The notes: generated by a model not told the origin, from the letters alone. 64,000 nucleotides of DNA from Streptococcus oralis (GCF_001578705.1 NZ_KQ969037.1:725908-789907), one strand, 5' to 3'. Counted from the first letter of the stretch, positions 16,534-27,646 are shown. Program-made: numbers and translations.

Positions 16534-19230
16534 TTAAATCGCATTCTTATCAAGACCAAGTTTACGTTGAACAAACTTGACGATTTCGACGATAAGTATC
16601 ATTGAGAAGCTTCCAGCCAGAACAATGGCCCATTGTGACAAGTCTAGTTTGGTTACGTGGAAGATACCTTCAAGCGGTTCTACAACGATTGTTGCCATCA
16701 AGAGGATGAAGGATACCAAGATAGACCAGTTGAACGTCTTAGACTTGAATGGTCCGACTGTCAAGATAGATTGGTAAACAGACTTGACGTTGTAGGCATG
16801 GAAGAGCTGAATCAAACCAAGTGTTGCAAAGGCCATGGTGAGGGCATCCGCGTGAATTGCTTGATTATCTCCTACATGGACCGGATAAGCAAGAGCAAGA
16901 CCATAAACAGTCAAGACGAGGGCACCTTGAAGGAGACCTTGATAGATGATAGAACTCATGACCCCACCTGAGAAGAAGCTTGATTTGCGTCCACGTGGTT
17001 TGTGGGTCATAACACCTGGCTCAGCTGGCTCAACACCAAGAGCGATAGCTGGGAAGGTATCTGTTACCAGGTTAATCCACAAGAGATGAACTGGCTGTAG
17101 GACATCCCAACCAAACAAGGTTGATAGGAAGATAGTTAATACTTCAGCCGTATTGGCAGAAAGCAGGTACTGAATGGTCTTTTGAATGTTTGAGAAGACC
17201 TTACGTCCTTCTTCAACTGCGACAATGATAGTCGCAAAGTTATCATCCGCAAGAATCATATCAGAAGCACCCTTAGAAACCTCTGTACCAGTGATTCCCA
17301 TACCGATACCAATGTCGGCTGTTTTCAGAGCTGGCGCATCATTAACACCGTCACCTGTCATGGCAACAACCTTACCTTGTTTTTGCCAAGCTTTCACGAT
17401 ACGAACCTTGTGTTCTGGAGATACACGCGCGTAAACAGAGTATTGACCAACTACTTTTTCAAATTCTTCATCAGAAAGTTCATTGAGCTCAGCACCTGTC
17501 AAGACATGGTCCTCTGAGTCATTTTCGTCGATAATTCCCAAACGTTTGGCAATGGCTTCTGCTGTGTCTTGGTGGTCACCAGTGATCATGATTGGACGGA
17601 TTCCCGCTTCTTTAGCCACACGAACAGCTTCTGCCGCTTCGGCACGTTCAGGGTCAATCATCCCAATCAATCCAGTAAAGATCAAGTTGTTTTCAAGCTC
17701 TTCAGAAGTAAGATTTTCTGGAATACTATCGATAATCTTATAAGCACCTGCAAGGACACGCAAGGCTTGGTGAGCCATTTCAGAGTTGTTTGTATGGATT
17801 AATTCAGTGACTTTCTCATCAATCGGAGCAACATCTCCAGCCTTATCACGAGCAACACAACGTTTCAAAAGTTGATCTGGAGCCCCCTTAACTGCCACGA
17901 GGAATTTACCATCTGGCAATGGATGAACCGTGGACATGAGTTTACGATCTGAGTCAAACGGCAATTCAGCTACACGAGGATATTTCTCTAAGAACCCTTT
18001 AACATCATAGCCCTTATCCAAGGCATACTGGATGAAGGCTGTTTCCGTTGGATCCCCGATCAGGTTTCCTTCTGCATCAATCTTGGTATCATTGGCCAAA
18101 ACAACTGAACGAAGAAGCGGCATGTCCAAGCCGAGTTCAATATCATCAGCTGAGTCATGTAGGACTGCGTCATAGAAGACTTTCTCGACTGTCATCTTGT
18201 TCATGGTCAGCGTACCAGTCTTATCAGAAGCGATGATCTCAGTTGAACCAAGCGTTTCAACTGCTGGCAACTTACGAACGATAGAGTTTCGTTTGGCCAA
18301 AACTTGAGTACCAAGGGCAAGAACGATGGTCACGATAGCAGGAAGTCCTTCTGGGATGGCTGCAACAGCAAGCGCAACAGAGGTCATCAACTCACCAAGT
18401 GGATCTTTTCCTTGAATGAAGACTCCAACTACAAAAGTAACAAGAGCAATGACTAAAATAGCATAAGTCAAGACCTTAGAAAGATTATTCAAGTTTTGTT
18501 TGAGTGGTGTATCCGTCTCATCAGCATCTTGGAGCATGCCAGCGATATGACCCACTTCCGTGTACATACCAGTATTGACAACAACACCAAGACCACGACC
18601 ATAGGTCACGTTTGAGTTTTGGAAGGCCATATTGACACGGTCACCAATACCAGCATCTGCAGCGAGTTCTACGGTCAAGTCTTTTTCAACTGGAACTGAC
18701 TCACCTGTCAAGGCTGCTTCTTCGATTTTAAGAGAATTGGCTTCTAGCAAACGTAGGTCTGCTGGCACTACATCACCAGCTTCAAGGGCAACGATATCTC
18801 CTGGCACCAATTCTTTGGAATCAATCTCTGCCATGTGCCCATCACGAATAACGCGAGCAGCTGGACTAGACATAGACTTGAGGGCTTCGATGGCTTCTTC
18901 TGCTTTTCCTTCTTGGTAAACACCGAAGGCTGCGTTGATGATAACCACAGCTAGAATAATGATAGCATCTGCAATGTCTTCCCCACCAGAAGTTATGACA
19001 GACAAGATAGCCGCTGCAACTAGGATGATAATCATCAGATCCTTAAATTGCTCGATGAATTTGACCAAGAGAGATTTTTTCTCACCCTCTTCAAGTTCAT
19101 TGCGCCCATATTCAGCTAGGCGTTTCTGCGCTTCGCTTGACGAAAGACCTTGCTCAGTTGCTTCAACCGACTTCAAGACCTCTTCGGGACTCTGAGTATA
19201 AAACGCTTGGCGTTTTTGTTCTTTTGACAT
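16534..19230 (-). CDS. caxP: Cation-exporting P-type ATPase (CaxP/MgtA, calcium/manganese)
   Basis: 898 residues starting at MSKEQKRQAFY, which has GGAGGAGACAC upstream; an in-frame extension reaches into the riboswitch region and is rejected. Type II P-ATPase motifs: TGES in the actuator domain, DKTGTLT phosphorylation site, GDGVNDAP hinge, and the ion-site segments PEGLP in helix 4 and NLVTDTFPA in helix 6, as in SERCA pumps. In pneumococcus the orthologue exports Ca2+ and has also been described as a Mn2+ exporter under a Mn-sensing riboswitch. Such a riboswitch is present here, and the manganese exporter gene mntE is divergent. Confidence 0.93.
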   Translation of the reverse strand: MSKEQKRQAFYTQSPEEVLKSVEATEQGLSSSEAQKRLAEYGRNELEEGEKKSLLVKFIEQFKDLMIIILVAAAILSVITSGGEDIADAIIILAVVIINAAFGVYQEGKAEEAIEALKSMSSPAARVIRDGHMAEIDSKELVPGDIVALEAGDVVPADLRLLEANSLKIEEAALTGESVPVEKDLTVELAADAGIGDRVNMAFQNSNVTYGRGLGVVVNTGMYTEVGHIAGMLQDADETDTPLKQNLNNLSKVLTYAILVIALVTFVVGVFIQGKDPLGELMTSVALAVAAIPEGLPAIVTIVLALGTQVLAKRNSIVRKLPAVETLGSTEIIASDKTGTLTMNKMTVEKVFYDAVLHDSADDIELGLDMPLLRSVVLANDTKIDAEGNLIGDPTETAFIQYALDKGYDVKGFLEKYPRVAELPFDSDRKLMSTVHPLPDGKFLVAVKGAPDQLLKRCVARDKAGDVAPIDEKVTELIHTNNSEMAHQALRVLAGAYKIIDSIPENLTSEELENNLIFTGLIGMIDPERAEAAEAVRVAKEAGIRPIMITGDHQDTAEAIAKRLGIIDENDSEDHVLTGAELNELSDEEFEKVVGQYSVYARVSPEHKVRIVKAWQKQGKVVAMTGDGVNDAPALKTADIGIGMGITGTEVSKGASDMILADDNFATIIVAVEEGRKVFSNIQKTIQYLLSANTAEVLTIFLSTLFGWDVLQPVHLLWINLVTDTFPAIALGVEPAEPGVMTHKPRGRKSSFFSGGVMSSIIYQGLLQGALVLTVYGLALAYPVHVGDNQAIHADALTMAFATLGLIQLFHAYNVKSVYQSILTVGPFKSKTFNWSILVSFILLMATIVVEPLEGIFHVTKLDLSQWAIVLAGSFSMILIVEIVKFVQRKLGLDKNAI

Positions 19231-19283
19231 GTGTCTCCTCCTTGACATTGTGTTCAAAATAAGTTCTCTTTTAGTTTTATGAC

Positions 19284-19412
19284 AAACAAAAAGAGACCTG
19301 TTAATCATAACAAGTCTCGCTGTTTAAGATAGCGCCGGAAAACATACTTTACAGTATACAATTCGGAATGACGACACTATCACAGGTTTCTGCCAGCTAC
19401 TCCCTTGAGTAG
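19284..19412 (-). promoter_or_regulatory. yybP-ykoY (manganese) riboswitch with terminator
   Basis: The leader of the P-type ATPase gene. Its minus-strand 5' part carries GGGAGTAGCTGGCAGAAACC, the hallmark start of yybP-ykoY aptamers, and CCGGCGCTATC on the partner side. An intrinsic terminator, GAGACTTGTT/AACAGGTCTC plus T-run (19284-19318), closes it. In this class Mn2+ binding stabilises the aptamer and prevents terminator formation, turning on efflux. Boundaries are approximate. Confidence 0.85.
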
Positions 19413-19416
19413 TACT

Positions 19417-19444
19417 ATTATATCAAAATTTGAACAATTTTCAA
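19417..19444 (-). promoter_or_regulatory. Promoter of the riboswitch-ATPase transcript
   Basis: Minus strand TTGAAA (19439-19444), 16 bp, TATAAT (19417-19422). Transcription would start within a few bases of the riboswitch 5' end. Confidence 0.7.
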
Positions 19445-19474
19445 GAATTATAATCCGATGAAACAAGACTAAAT

Positions 19475-19503
19475 TTGAATTTTCCCATGAAAACCAGTAT
19501 AAT
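19475..19503 (+). promoter_or_regulatory. Promoter of mntE
   Basis: TTGAAT (19475-19480), 17 bp, TATAAT (19498-19503), 35 bp before the start codon. Only about 30 bp separate it from the divergent ATPase promoter. Confidence 0.75.
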
Positions 19504-19537
19504 GAAAACAGAATCTCAGCACTAGAAAGGAAGTCCG

Positions 19538-20722
19538 ATGAATCAATCCATGTCAAATCTTAAGTTGGCGGAACGTGGTGCCATTATCAGCATTTCGACC
19601 TACCTCCTCTTATCAGCAGCTAAATTAGCGACTGGCCACCTCCTACATTCTTCCAGTTTGGTAGCGGATGGTTTCAACAACGTATCTGATATTATCGGAA
19701 ATGTAGCCCTCTTGATCGGGATTCGGATGGCTCGCCAACCTGCAGACCGTGACCATCGCTTTGGTCACTGGAAGATTGAAGATTTGGCTAGTTTGATTAC
19801 TTCCATCATCATGTTCTATGTTGGTTTTGATGTGCTTCGGGACACCATTCAAAAAATTCTCAGTCGGGAACAAACACCCATTGACCCTCTGGGCGCAAGT
19901 CTAGGAGTCTTATCTGCGGCAGTCATGTTCGCAGTTTATCTCTATAATACTCGCCTCAGTAAGAAATCCAAATCCAAGGCTCTCAAGGCAGCTGCCAAGG
20001 ACAATCTTTCCGATGCTGTGACTTCGCTTGGGACTTCCATTGCTATCCTAGCCAGCAGTTTCAATTATCCGATCGTAGATAAATTGGTCGCTATCATCAT
20101 CACTTTCTTTATCTTAAAGACAGCCTATGATATCTTTATCGAATCTTCCTTCAGTCTTTCAGATGGTTTTGATGACCGGCTACTGGAAGACTACCAAAAG
20201 GCTATTATGGAGATTCCAAAGATTAGTAAGGTCAAGTCCCAAAGAGGGCGTACCTACGGTAGCAATATCTACCTTGATATCACCCTGGAGATGAATCCTG
20301 ATTTATCAGTCTATGAAAGTCACGAAATTGCAGACCAGGTCGAATCCATGCTGGAAGAGCGCTTTGGAGTCTTTGATACCGATGTCCATATCGAGCCAGC
20401 TCCCATACCTGAGGACGAGATTTTAGACAATGTCTACAAAAAACTGCTCATGCGTGAGCAATTGATTGACCAAGGAAATCAGCTAGAAGAACTCCTTGCT
20501 GAGGACTTTCTCTATATCCGTCAAGATGGAGAGCAGATGGATAAAGAGGCTTATAAGTCTGAAAAAGAACTTAGTGCTGCGATTAAGGACATTCAGATCA
20601 CTTCCATCAGTCAGAAAACCAAGCTTATTTGCTATGAGCTAGATGGTATCGTCCACACTAGTATCTGGCGTCGCCATGAGACTTGGCAAAATATCTTCCA
20701 CCAGGAAACAAAAAAAGAATAG
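19538..20722 (+). CDS. mntE: Cation diffusion facilitator, manganese exporter MntE
   Basis: 394 residues. Six membrane segments in the first ~210 residues carry the CDF metal-site motifs: DGFNNVSD (helix 2) and DNLSD (helix 5). The cytoplasmic dimerisation domain follows (GSNIYLDITLEMNPDLSVYESHEI ... DTDVHIEPAP), then a C-terminal extension of ~90 residues beyond the usual CDF length. By synteny with pneumococcal mntE it exports Mn2+. Together with the divergent riboswitch-controlled ATPase it forms a manganese efflux locus. GAAAGGAAG serves as ribosome site. Confidence 0.9.
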   Translation: MNQSMSNLKLAERGAIISISTYLLLSAAKLATGHLLHSSSLVADGFNNVSDIIGNVALLIGIRMARQPADRDHRFGHWKIEDLASLITSIIMFYVGFDVLRDTIQKILSREQTPIDPLGASLGVLSAAVMFAVYLYNTRLSKKSKSKALKAAAKDNLSDAVTSLGTSIAILASSFNYPIVDKLVAIIITFFILKTAYDIFIESSFSLSDGFDDRLLEDYQKAIMEIPKISKVKSQRGRTYGSNIYLDITLEMNPDLSVYESHEIADQVESMLEERFGVFDTDVHIEPAPIPEDEILDNVYKKLLMREQLIDQGNQLEELLAEDFLYIRQDGEQMDKEAYKSEKELSAAIKDIQITSISQKTKLICYELDGIVHTSIWRRHETWQNIFHQETKKE

Positions 20723-20756
20723 AAAAATCCTGTCATTGCGATGGGATTTTTCTATT
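20722..20756. terminator. Bidirectional terminator (mntE / ABC-F)
   Basis: AAAATCC/GGGATTTT arms around a 12-nt loop, A-run before and T-run after, between convergent genes. Confidence 0.75.
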
Positions 20757-20759
20757 CTT

Positions 20760-22631
20760 CTAACTATCAAAGTCACTTAGGTATTCATAGCGTTCGTATT
20801 TTTCAAGGAGTTCTTCGTTCTTCTCGTCTAGCTCTTTTTGAAGAGTCGCTAGTTTGCCAAAATCAGAGCCATTTGCCTGCATTTCTTCTTCAATGGCTAC
20901 GATACGATTTTCCAAGGCTTCAATATCACCTTCAATGCTTGCCCACTCCTGCTTTTCTTGGTAGGTCATGCGTTTCTTGTCTTCACGGACCTTGACCACT
21001 TTCTCTTTTTCTGCCTTTTGCACTTGATTGGCCATCTCTGTTTCAAAGGCTTTTTCATCAAGGTAGTCAGTATAATGACCAAAGAAAGGACGGATGCTTC
21101 CATTCTCAAAGGCAAGAATCTTGGTAGCTACCTTATCAAGGAAATAACGGTCGTGGCTAACTGTCAAGACAGGGCCTGCAAATCCTTGCAAGAAATTCTC
21201 CAAAACTGTCAAAGTTGCAATGTCTAGGTCATTTGTCGGCTCGTCCAAAAGAAGAACATTTGGTTTTTCCAAGAGTAATTTGAGGAGATAAAGACGTTTT
21301 TTCTCGCCACCAGACAATTTCTCAATCAAGGTTCCATGCGTCGAACGTGGGAAGAGGAACTGCTCCAGCAGCTCAGCAATGGAAGTCGTAGAACCACCAC
21401 TGGTCTTAACCTCTTCTGCTACTTCCTGCAGGTAATTGATAACCCGTTTGCTTTCATCCAAACCTTCGATTTGTTGAGAGAAATAGGCAATGCGAACCGT
21501 CTCACCGATGATAACTTGACCTTTAGTCGGCTCAAGACTTCCTGCGATGAGATTAAGCAGAGTTGACTTCCCAACACCATTGTCCCCAACGATTCCGATA
21601 CGGTCTTTAGCTTGCACTAAGAGATTAAAATCTTGCAAAATGGGCTTGTTCTCATAAGCAAAGGAAACATTCTGAAACTCGATGACTTTTTTCCCAATCC
21701 GACTTGTTTCAAAGTTCATGGTCAAGTCTGTTTCAGCAACGCCACCTGAAACTTCTTTTTTCAAGTCGTGGAAACGATTGATACGGGCTTGTTGCTTGGT
21801 CGCACGTGCCTGCGGTTGTCTGCGCATCCAGGCTAATTCTTGCTTATAGAGTTGTTCCTTTTTGTGGAGAAGTGCCGCGTCACGCTCATCTTGTTCCGCC
21901 TTGAGACGAACATAGTCCTGATAATTTCCCTGATACTCGGTCAAGCCTGCTCGGTCCAACTCGAAAATCCGCGTTGACAAAGCGTCTAGGAAATAACGAT
22001 CATGTGTGATAAAGAGAACGGTCTTCTTGGAATTTTTCAAAAAGAGGGTCAGCCACTCAATGGTCGCAATGTCCAGGTGGTTAGTTGGCTCGTCCAGCAG
22101 CAAGAGGTCGTGGTTTCCTAGGAGAACTTGCGCCAACTGGACTCGTCTTCTTAGACCACCTGACAGTTCCCCGACAGGAGTTGATAAGTCCTGAATACCC
22201 AACTTGCTGAGAACCGTCTTGACCTGGCTTTCAATTTCCCAAGCTTGGAGAGAGTCCATCTCTGCCATAACCCGTTCCAAACGAGCTTGCTTATCCTCAC
22301 TGTAGTTGAGCATGATTAACTCATACTCACGAATCAACTGGATTTCCTTGAGGTCGCTGGACAGAACCGTATCCAAGACCGTCTTGCTATCATCAAAATC
22401 TGGATTCTGGGTCAAGTAGCCAATCTTGTAGTCATTCTTAGCGGAAAAAGGGCTAACGTCCCCATCAAAGCCTGAAACTCCAGAAAGAACATCTAAAAGG
22501 GTAGTCTTACCCGTTCCATTGACACCAATTAGACCGATTCTGTCCAAGTCATGGATGATAAAAGAAATATCCTTAAAAACTGTCTTGTCACCAACGGATT
22601 TGCTTAGTTTTTCAACAATAAAATCACTCAT
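20760..22631 (-). CDS. ABC-F family ATPase (translation factor / Uup-like)
   Basis: 623 residues with two ABC domains and no membrane segment. First domain: [12 protein letters not shown] Walker [10 protein letters not shown] signature, [11 protein letters not shown] Walker B. Second: [32 protein letters not shown]. The interdomain linker is rich in charge, and a coiled coil ([17 protein letters not shown] region) closes the C-terminus, as in Uup. ABC-F proteins act on ribosomes to relieve stalling or antibiotic binding. Which ABC-F subfamily applies cannot be settled by eye. Its stop-start neighbour is cca (4-bp overlap), so the genes are coupled. Confidence 0.88.
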   Translation of the reverse strand: MSDFIVEKLSKSVGDKTVFKDISFIIHDLDRIGLIGVNGTGKTTLLDVLSGVSGFDGDVSPFSAKNDYKIGYLTQNPDFDDSKTVLDTVLSSDLKEIQLIREYELIMLNYSEDKQARLERVMAEMDSLQAWEIESQVKTVLSKLGIQDLSTPVGELSGGLRRRVQLAQVLLGNHDLLLLDEPTNHLDIATIEWLTLFLKNSKKTVLFITHDRYFLDALSTRIFELDRAGLTEYQGNYQDYVRLKAEQDERDAALLHKKEQLYKQELAWMRRQPQARATKQQARINRFHDLKKEVSGGVAETDLTMNFETSRIGKKVIEFQNVSFAYENKPILQDFNLLVQAKDRIGIVGDNGVGKSTLLNLIAGSLEPTKGQVIIGETVRIAYFSQQIEGLDESKRVINYLQEVAEEVKTSGGSTTSIAELLEQFLFPRSTHGTLIEKLSGGEKKRLYLLKLLLEKPNVLLLDEPTNDLDIATLTVLENFLQGFAGPVLTVSHDRYFLDKVATKILAFENGSIRPFFGHYTDYLDEKAFETEMANQVQKAEKEKVVKVREDKKRMTYQEKQEWASIEGDIEALENRIVAIEEEMQANGSDFGKLATLQKELDEKNEELLEKYERYEYLSDFDS

Positions 22632-23827
22632 TTTTTCTCCCTCAGGTAAGCATGGATGGCTTGACGGTCATTTTCCAATTCTCCATCAACAATGGCAAAC
22701 TCAATCTCTGTTAAAACCTCTCCCAAGGCTGGACCTGGCTGATAACCATATTCCTTGATTAAAACACCACCGTTGATCTGGATTTCTTTCTTATCATGAA
22801 TAGTTAAGCTCTGATAGGTTTTTGTGATTGCTTGTGGGTTGACTGCTTTTCCTTGAGCCTGACGAAGGCTTTCAGCCTGTAGAAGGGAATCCAAATCAAA
22901 GCGGTAACAATCGCGCTTGCTCAGCTCTCCTTCTTCTCGCAAAGCCAAAATGGTCAGCAAATTCTGAACTTGCTTTGCAAATTGGCGTGATGTCTTCCAA
23001 TCTTTCAAAAACGGTTGCGAATCTTTAATCTCCAAAATCCACAAGAGAGCAGCCCAGGCTTGCTCAGAAGACTCAAAGGTGAAATCCGCCTCTAAATCAA
23101 ACAATTTTTGAAGTTTGTCTCGACTGTCTGCCATATCTGGAAGATAATTATAAGCTTGACTCTCAATCATGGAAGACAGGCCAACTCGCCAAAAAGGTGC
23201 CAGCAAGAGTTTATCAAACTCAACGAAGATACGCTCCACAGAAATCTTCTCCAAGAGCGGCGTCAAAGTCTTCATCGCTTTAAATGTTTCTGTCTCAAGT
23301 TCAAAGCCAAGACTGGCCTGAAAACGGAAACCACGCATAATCCGCAAAGCATCTTCATTGAAACGCTCACTAGCCACTCCAACTGCTCGCAAGACTTGGT
23401 TTTTCAAATCTTTGAGACCATCGAACAAATCAATGATTTCTCCCGTCTCATCCAAGGCAAAGGCGTTAACTGTGAAATCACGACGCTTGAGGTCTTCTTC
23501 TAGCGAACGCACAAAGGAAACCGCACTGGGTCTGCGATAGTCCACATAGACATCTTCAGTCCGAAAGGTGGTTACCTCATACTCCTCGTCCCCATCTAAA
23601 ACTAAGACGGTTCCGTGCTCGATTCCGATATCAGCTGTTCGCGGAAAAATCTGCTTGGTCTCCTCTGGATAAGAAGAAGTCGCGATATCCACATCGTGGA
23701 TGGGACGATTGAGGAGGGCATCTCGAACAGAGCCCCCAACAAAATAGGCTTCAAAGCCTGCTTCTTTAATTTTTTCCAATACTGGTAAAGCCTTCTGAAA
23801 TTCAGAAGGCATTTGCGTTAATCTCAT
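22628..23827 (-). CDS. cca: CCA-adding tRNA nucleotidyltransferase
   Basis: 399 residues, class II. The head domain has [21 protein letters not shown] with the catalytic DxD (DVD), then [10 protein letters not shown] and the nucleotide-selecting [12 protein letters not shown]. It builds or repairs the CCA end of tRNAs. It overlaps dapB upstream and the ABC-F gene downstream by 4 bp each, so the three form a tightly coupled operon. Confidence 0.95.
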   Translation of the reverse strand: MRLTQMPSEFQKALPVLEKIKEAGFEAYFVGGSVRDALLNRPIHDVDIATSSYPEETKQIFPRTADIGIEHGTVLVLDGDEEYEVTTFRTEDVYVDYRRPSAVSFVRSLEEDLKRRDFTVNAFALDETGEIIDLFDGLKDLKNQVLRAVGVASERFNEDALRIMRGFRFQASLGFELETETFKAMKTLTPLLEKISVERIFVEFDKLLLAPFWRVGLSSMIESQAYNYLPDMADSRDKLQKLFDLEADFTFESSEQAWAALLWILEIKDSQPFLKDWKTSRQFAKQVQNLLTILALREEGELSKRDCYRFDLDSLLQAESLRQAQGKAVNPQAITKTYQSLTIHDKKEIQINGGVLIKEYGYQPGPALGEVLTEIEFAIVDGELENDRQAIHAYLREKK

Positions 23828-24591
23828 AATAAGTGTTCTAATCCATAGACAAGCTCATGACGCTTGACAACTTCTTTGATTCCCAAATTGACCCCTGTCA
23901 TGAAGGAGCTGCGATCATAGGAGTCATGACGAAGGGTCAATCCTTCTCCCTGATTGCCAAAGATGACTTCCTGATGAGCTACCAAGCCTGGTAGACGAAC
24001 TGAGTGGATACGCATGCCATCAAAGTCAGCACCGCGAGCACCTGCAATCAATTCTTCCTCATCAGGCGCACCTTGTTGGATAGACTCTCGCACTTCCGCC
24101 ATCAACTCAGCCGTTTTAATGGCTGTTCCGCTCGGAGCATCTTTTTTCTTGTCATGATGGAGCTCGATAATCTCCACATTGGGGAAATATTTGGCAGCCT
24201 GCGCCGCAAATTGCATGAGCAAGACAGCTCCCAAGGCAAAGTTAGGAGCAATCAAGCCACCCAAATCTTGTTCACGGGAAAATGCTTTTAGCTCAGCAAT
24301 TTCTTCACTAGTAAAGCCTGTTGTTCCAACTACTGGAGCAAAGCCATTTTCAAGAGCAGAGCGTGTATTTTCGTAGGCAACGGCTGGTGTGGTAAAATCT
24401 ACCCAAACATCCGCTTCAAAACCAACCAAGTCAGCCTTATCATTGAAGACAGGAATTCCCTGCCATTCTGACTCAGACTCAAAAGGATCCAAAACTGCAA
24501 CCAAGTCCAAGTCTGGATCAGCCAAGACCATCTGACAAGCAGCTTGGCCCATCTTTCCCTTAAAACCGGCAATAATTACTCGAATACTCAT
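23824..24591 (-). CDS. dapB: Dihydrodipicolinate reductase
   Basis: 255 residues. N-terminal Rossmann loop GFKGKMGQA, catalytic [15 protein letters not shown] (His-His and Lys) around residue 133, and the [19 protein letters not shown] tetrahydrodipicolinate region. It performs the NAD(P)H step of lysine synthesis; lysine also feeds the stem peptide built by MurE. It opens the dapB-cca-ABC-F operon, with an odd repeat region immediately upstream. Confidence 0.95.
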   Translation of the reverse strand: MSIRVIIAGFKGKMGQAACQMVLADPDLDLVAVLDPFESESEWQGIPVFNDKADLVGFEADVWVDFTTPAVAYENTRSALENGFAPVVGTTGFTSEEIAELKAFSREQDLGGLIAPNFALGAVLLMQFAAQAAKYFPNVEIIELHHDKKKDAPSGTAIKTAELMAEVRESIQQGAPDEEELIAGARGADFDGMRIHSVRLPGLVAHQEVIFGNQGEGLTLRHDSYDRSSFMTGVNLGIKEVVKRHELVYGLEHLL

Positions 24592-24605
24592 CTCTACTCC
24601 TGTCT

Positions 24606-24955
24606 AAGATACAAAGGACGTTAGCTGCCCATGAAAAATAGGGAATGGCACTGACTTTCCATGAAAGACAAGACAGGCATCTTTTTTCAAGAGGCAGGTA
24701 GGCCGTGTTCAATTGCTAAGATACAAAGCCTGTAAGAACACAAAGTGAAAATAGGAGTTCTGATCAAGGAGTGCCTACTCCTTGGAAGAACTATCTTTTT
24801 CACATAGGGTTCCAGGCGTGTTCAATTATCAAGATACAAAGGACGTTAGCTGCCCATGAAAAATAGGGAATGGCGCTGACTTTCTACGAAAGGAAAGACA
24901 GGCATCTTTTTTCAAGAGGCAGGTAGGCCGTGTTCAATTTCTAAGATATAAAGCT
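24606..24955. repeat. Tandem intergenic modules between degV and dapB
   Basis: This 350-bp gap holds no gene I can support. The unit at 24606-24717 recurs at 24832-24949 with few changes (shared words include GACGTTAGCTGCCCATG, AAAAATAGGGAATGGC and CAAGAGGCAGGTAGGCCG). A different middle unit (24729-24830) contains a strong hairpin AGTTCT...AAGGAGT/ACTCCTT...AGAACT. All units end in GTGTTCAATT and begin AAGATA(C/T)AAAG, seen four times (about 24607, 24718, 24833, 24950). They do not match BOX or RUP as I know them. Confidence 0.75.
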
Positions 24956-24967
24956 TTTAAGAACAAT

Positions 24968-25816
24968 CTAGACGATTGGTGTATAGCTCAAGGCAATACT
25001 GCCTTCTCCAAGGTGGGTTCCAATGGCACTACCAAAGCTAACAATTGGAATCTCAGAAGTCACACCACTCTCCTTCAAAAGCTGACGTAAATCTGCCGCC
25101 TTTTGAGGAGCGTTCCCATGAATGACTGTTATACGGTAGTCCCCATCTTTTGTCAACTCCTTGATGATTTCCACCAAACGTTTGATTGCTTTCTTTTCTG
25201 TACGAACTTTTTCGTAAACTTCAATCACTCCTTGGTCGTTAAAGTAGAGGATAGGCTTGATACTGAGGAGATTTCCTAAGATGGCAGCCCCATTTGACAA
25301 ACGTCCTCCCTTAACCAAGTGGTCGAGGTCATCTACTATGATAAAAGCTGAATTATCAGCAATTTGGATAGCCAACTTCTCCTGAATCTGAGCAAAATCA
25401 TCGCCTTGTTCTGCCCATTCAAAGACACTCTCTACCATAAATCCTAGAGGGGAGCTTGTGATATGGGTATCCGGAAAGGCGATGGTCAAGCCATCATACT
25501 CGTCCAACATGTATTGGATATTCTGATAAAAACCTGAGATTCCTGACGAAAGAAAGAGTCCCAGGACATGGGTATAGCCCTCATCTTTCAAGGAACTTAG
25601 AATCTCATCCAATTTGGCAATACTTGGTTGACTAGTTTTAGGCAATTCTGCAGACTGAGCCATTTTTTGATAAAATTCCTCAGCAGTCAGATTGACACCT
25701 TCTACATACTCCTCTCCATCAATATTGACAGGAATATCCAAGATAAATAGATTCTCTCTTTGCAGCGTCTTCTCCTCTAAATAGGCTGAAGAATCTGTAA
25801 TGACAGCTAATTTCAT
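24968..25816 (-). CDS. DegV-family fatty-acid-binding protein
   Basis: 282 residues with the two-domain DegV fold: [13 protein letters not shown] at the start, the KTSQPS loop and GISGFYQN that hold the fatty acid carboxylate, and [10 protein letters not shown]-like [14 protein letters not shown] near the C-terminus. DegV (FakB-like) proteins present exogenous fatty acids to the kinase FakA for phospholipid synthesis. Which FakB type this is cannot be told. It is separated by two bases from the upstream DUF1149 gene, so both share a transcript. Confidence 0.85.
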   Translation of the reverse strand: MKLAVITDSSAYLEEKTLQRENLFILDIPVNIDGEEYVEGVNLTAEEFYQKMAQSAELPKTSQPSIAKLDEILSSLKDEGYTHVLGLFLSSGISGFYQNIQYMLDEYDGLTIAFPDTHITSSPLGFMVESVFEWAEQGDDFAQIQEKLAIQIADNSAFIIVDDLDHLVKGGRLSNGAAILGNLLSIKPILYFNDQGVIEVYEKVRTEKKAIKRLVEIIKELTKDGDYRITVIHGNAPQKAADLRQLLKESGVTSEIPIVSFGSAIGTHLGEGSIALSYTPIV

Positions 25817-25818
25817 GA

Positions 25819-26193
25819 CTAAAACTCCAAATTGATCCCTGGAAGATCCAAGGCGATTTCTGTTACTTCATACGTCAAACGATTGAGCATGTTCAAACAT
25901 GGACGTGCCAAGGTTTCAACTTCTTCTTGGTTAAATTCGCTTGGTTCGTTGACAATACGACCTTCCACATGGTTAACTTGGGAAATCGTTCCGCTGATGA
26001 CAAATTTGTCAAAGACAATCATGAAACTCAAGATAACGACAAGCGAAGTCACTTGGTTTTCTTGGTCATGTTGGAGTAACTGAAAGTTCACATCTACCTT
26101 GGTTTCAGGAGCTCCATTTTCATTTTCCCATTCAAAGTTACGAGCATCAAAGTGATACTGGCTAACAAATTCTTGTTCTCGTTTAAGATCCAT
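25819..26193 (-). CDS. DUF1149 (SecB-like fold) protein
   Basis: 124 residues, acidic, no signal peptide. I recognise the Firmicute DUF1149 family by [10 protein letters not shown] at the N-terminus and the [20 protein letters not shown] strand block; the family has a SecB-like fold, which suggests a holdase or chaperone role without proof. It is placed directly upstream of degV with a start preceded by GGGAGA. Confidence 0.75.
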   Translation of the reverse strand: MDLKREQEFVSQYHFDARNFEWENENGAPETKVDVNFQLLQHDQENQVTSLVVILSFMIVFDKFVISGTISQVNHVEGRIVNEPSEFNQEEVETLARPCLNMLNRLTYEVTEIALDLPGINLEF

Positions 26194-26265
26194 TTTTCTC
26201 TCCCATTGCTACAATTACTATGCAATTGTACCACATTTTTATCATTTCATCTAGTTTTCTAGGCT

Positions 26266-27618
26266 TTAGTCAATTCCGATTTCATCTTTAACAACAGCAG
26301 CAATCGTATCTACGTAGTAGTTGACTTCTTCTGTCGTAGGGGCCTCTGCCATGACACGCAAGAGGGGTTCGGTACCACTTGGGCGGACAAGGATACGACC
26401 ATTCCCTGCCATCTCTTCTTCCATCTTTTCGATAATTGTCTTGATGGCTGGTACTTCCATAGCTTTTTCTTTCATGGCATTTTCCACTCGGATATTGACC
26501 AGTTTTTGTGGGTAAATCGTCACTTCTGATGCTAGTTGAGACAAGCTCTTGCCTGTTTCTTTCATGATTTTGGTCAATTGGACAGCTGATAATTGACCAT
26601 CACCTGTTGTATTATAATCCATCAAGATAACATGACCAGACTGTTCACCACCAAGATTGTAGCCTGATTTTCTCATTTCTTCGACAACATAGCGGTCACC
26701 AACCGCAGTGACTGCCTTATTGATGCCTTCGCGATCCAAGGCCTTATGGAATCCAAGATTAGACATAACCGTTGTCACAATAGTGTTTTGAGCCAACTGG
26801 CCTTTTTCAGAAAGGTATTTCCCGATGATGTACATGATCTTATCACCATCGACGATGTCGCCATTTTCATCAACAGCAATCAAGCGGTCACTGTCTCCGT
26901 CAAAGGCCAAACCAATAGCTGATTGGCTTTCTTTGACCACTTCTTGAAGAGCTTCTGGGTGTGTTGAACCAACATTCAAGTTGATATTCAGACCATCTGG
27001 TGTCTCACCGATAACAGTTATTTGAGCCCCAAGGTCTGCAAAGATTTGACGGGCGCTTGTAGATGCTGCACCGTTTGCTGTGTCCAAGGCCACTTTCATT
27101 CCCTCAAGAGGAGCTCCAGTTGAAACAAGGTAGCCTTCATACTTACGCAAACCTTCTGGGTAATCCACCAATGTTCCCAAGCCTTCTGCACTTGGACGAG
27201 GAAGAGTATCTTCAGCAGCATCCAGCAAGGCTTCAATTTCTGCTTCTTTTTCATCATCTAGTTTGAAGCCATCCCCACCAAAGAATTTAATTCCATTATC
27301 AAGGGCTGGGTTGTGGCTCGCGGAAATCATGACACCTGCACTGGCTCCCTCAGTTTTTACCAAGTATGCTACTGCTGGTGTTGCAAGGACACCGAGTTTG
27401 TAGACGTGAATTCCTACAGAGAGAAGACCTGCCACCAAGGCAGATTCTAGCATTTCTCCTGAGATACGTGTATCACGTCCTACAAAAACTTTAGGGGCTT
27501 CCGTTTCGTGTTGGCTAAGAACATAACCACCAAAACGTCCCAATTTAAAGGCCAATTCTGGTGTCAGTTCTACGTTTGCTTCTCCACGGACTCCATCGGT
27601 CCCAAAATATTTACCCAT
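26266..27618 (-). CDS. glmM: Phosphoglucosamine mutase
   Basis: 450 residues starting [15 protein letters not shown]. The phosphoserine loop is [10 protein letters not shown] (Ser near residue 101), the metal loop FDGDSDR, the sugar loop GGEQSGH and the phosphate loop [10 protein letters not shown]. It converts glucosamine-6-P to glucosamine-1-P for UDP-GlcNAc and peptidoglycan. It is the third gene of cdaA-cdaR-glmM, whose products interact in other Firmicutes, linking cell wall supply with cyclic-di-AMP. Confidence 0.96.
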   Translation of the reverse strand: MGKYFGTDGVRGEANVELTPELAFKLGRFGGYVLSQHETEAPKVFVGRDTRISGEMLESALVAGLLSVGIHVYKLGVLATPAVAYLVKTEGASAGVMISASHNPALDNGIKFFGGDGFKLDDEKEAEIEALLDAAEDTLPRPSAEGLGTLVDYPEGLRKYEGYLVSTGAPLEGMKVALDTANGAASTSARQIFADLGAQITVIGETPDGLNINLNVGSTHPEALQEVVKESQSAIGLAFDGDSDRLIAVDENGDIVDGDKIMYIIGKYLSEKGQLAQNTIVTTVMSNLGFHKALDREGINKAVTAVGDRYVVEEMRKSGYNLGGEQSGHVILMDYNTTGDGQLSAVQLTKIMKETGKSLSQLASEVTIYPQKLVNIRVENAMKEKAMEVPAIKTIIEKMEEEMAGNGRILVRPSGTEPLLRVMAEAPTTEEVNYYVDTIAAVVKDEIGID

Positions 27619-27646
27619 TTTATTTATCATCCTTTTCTATTATTTA

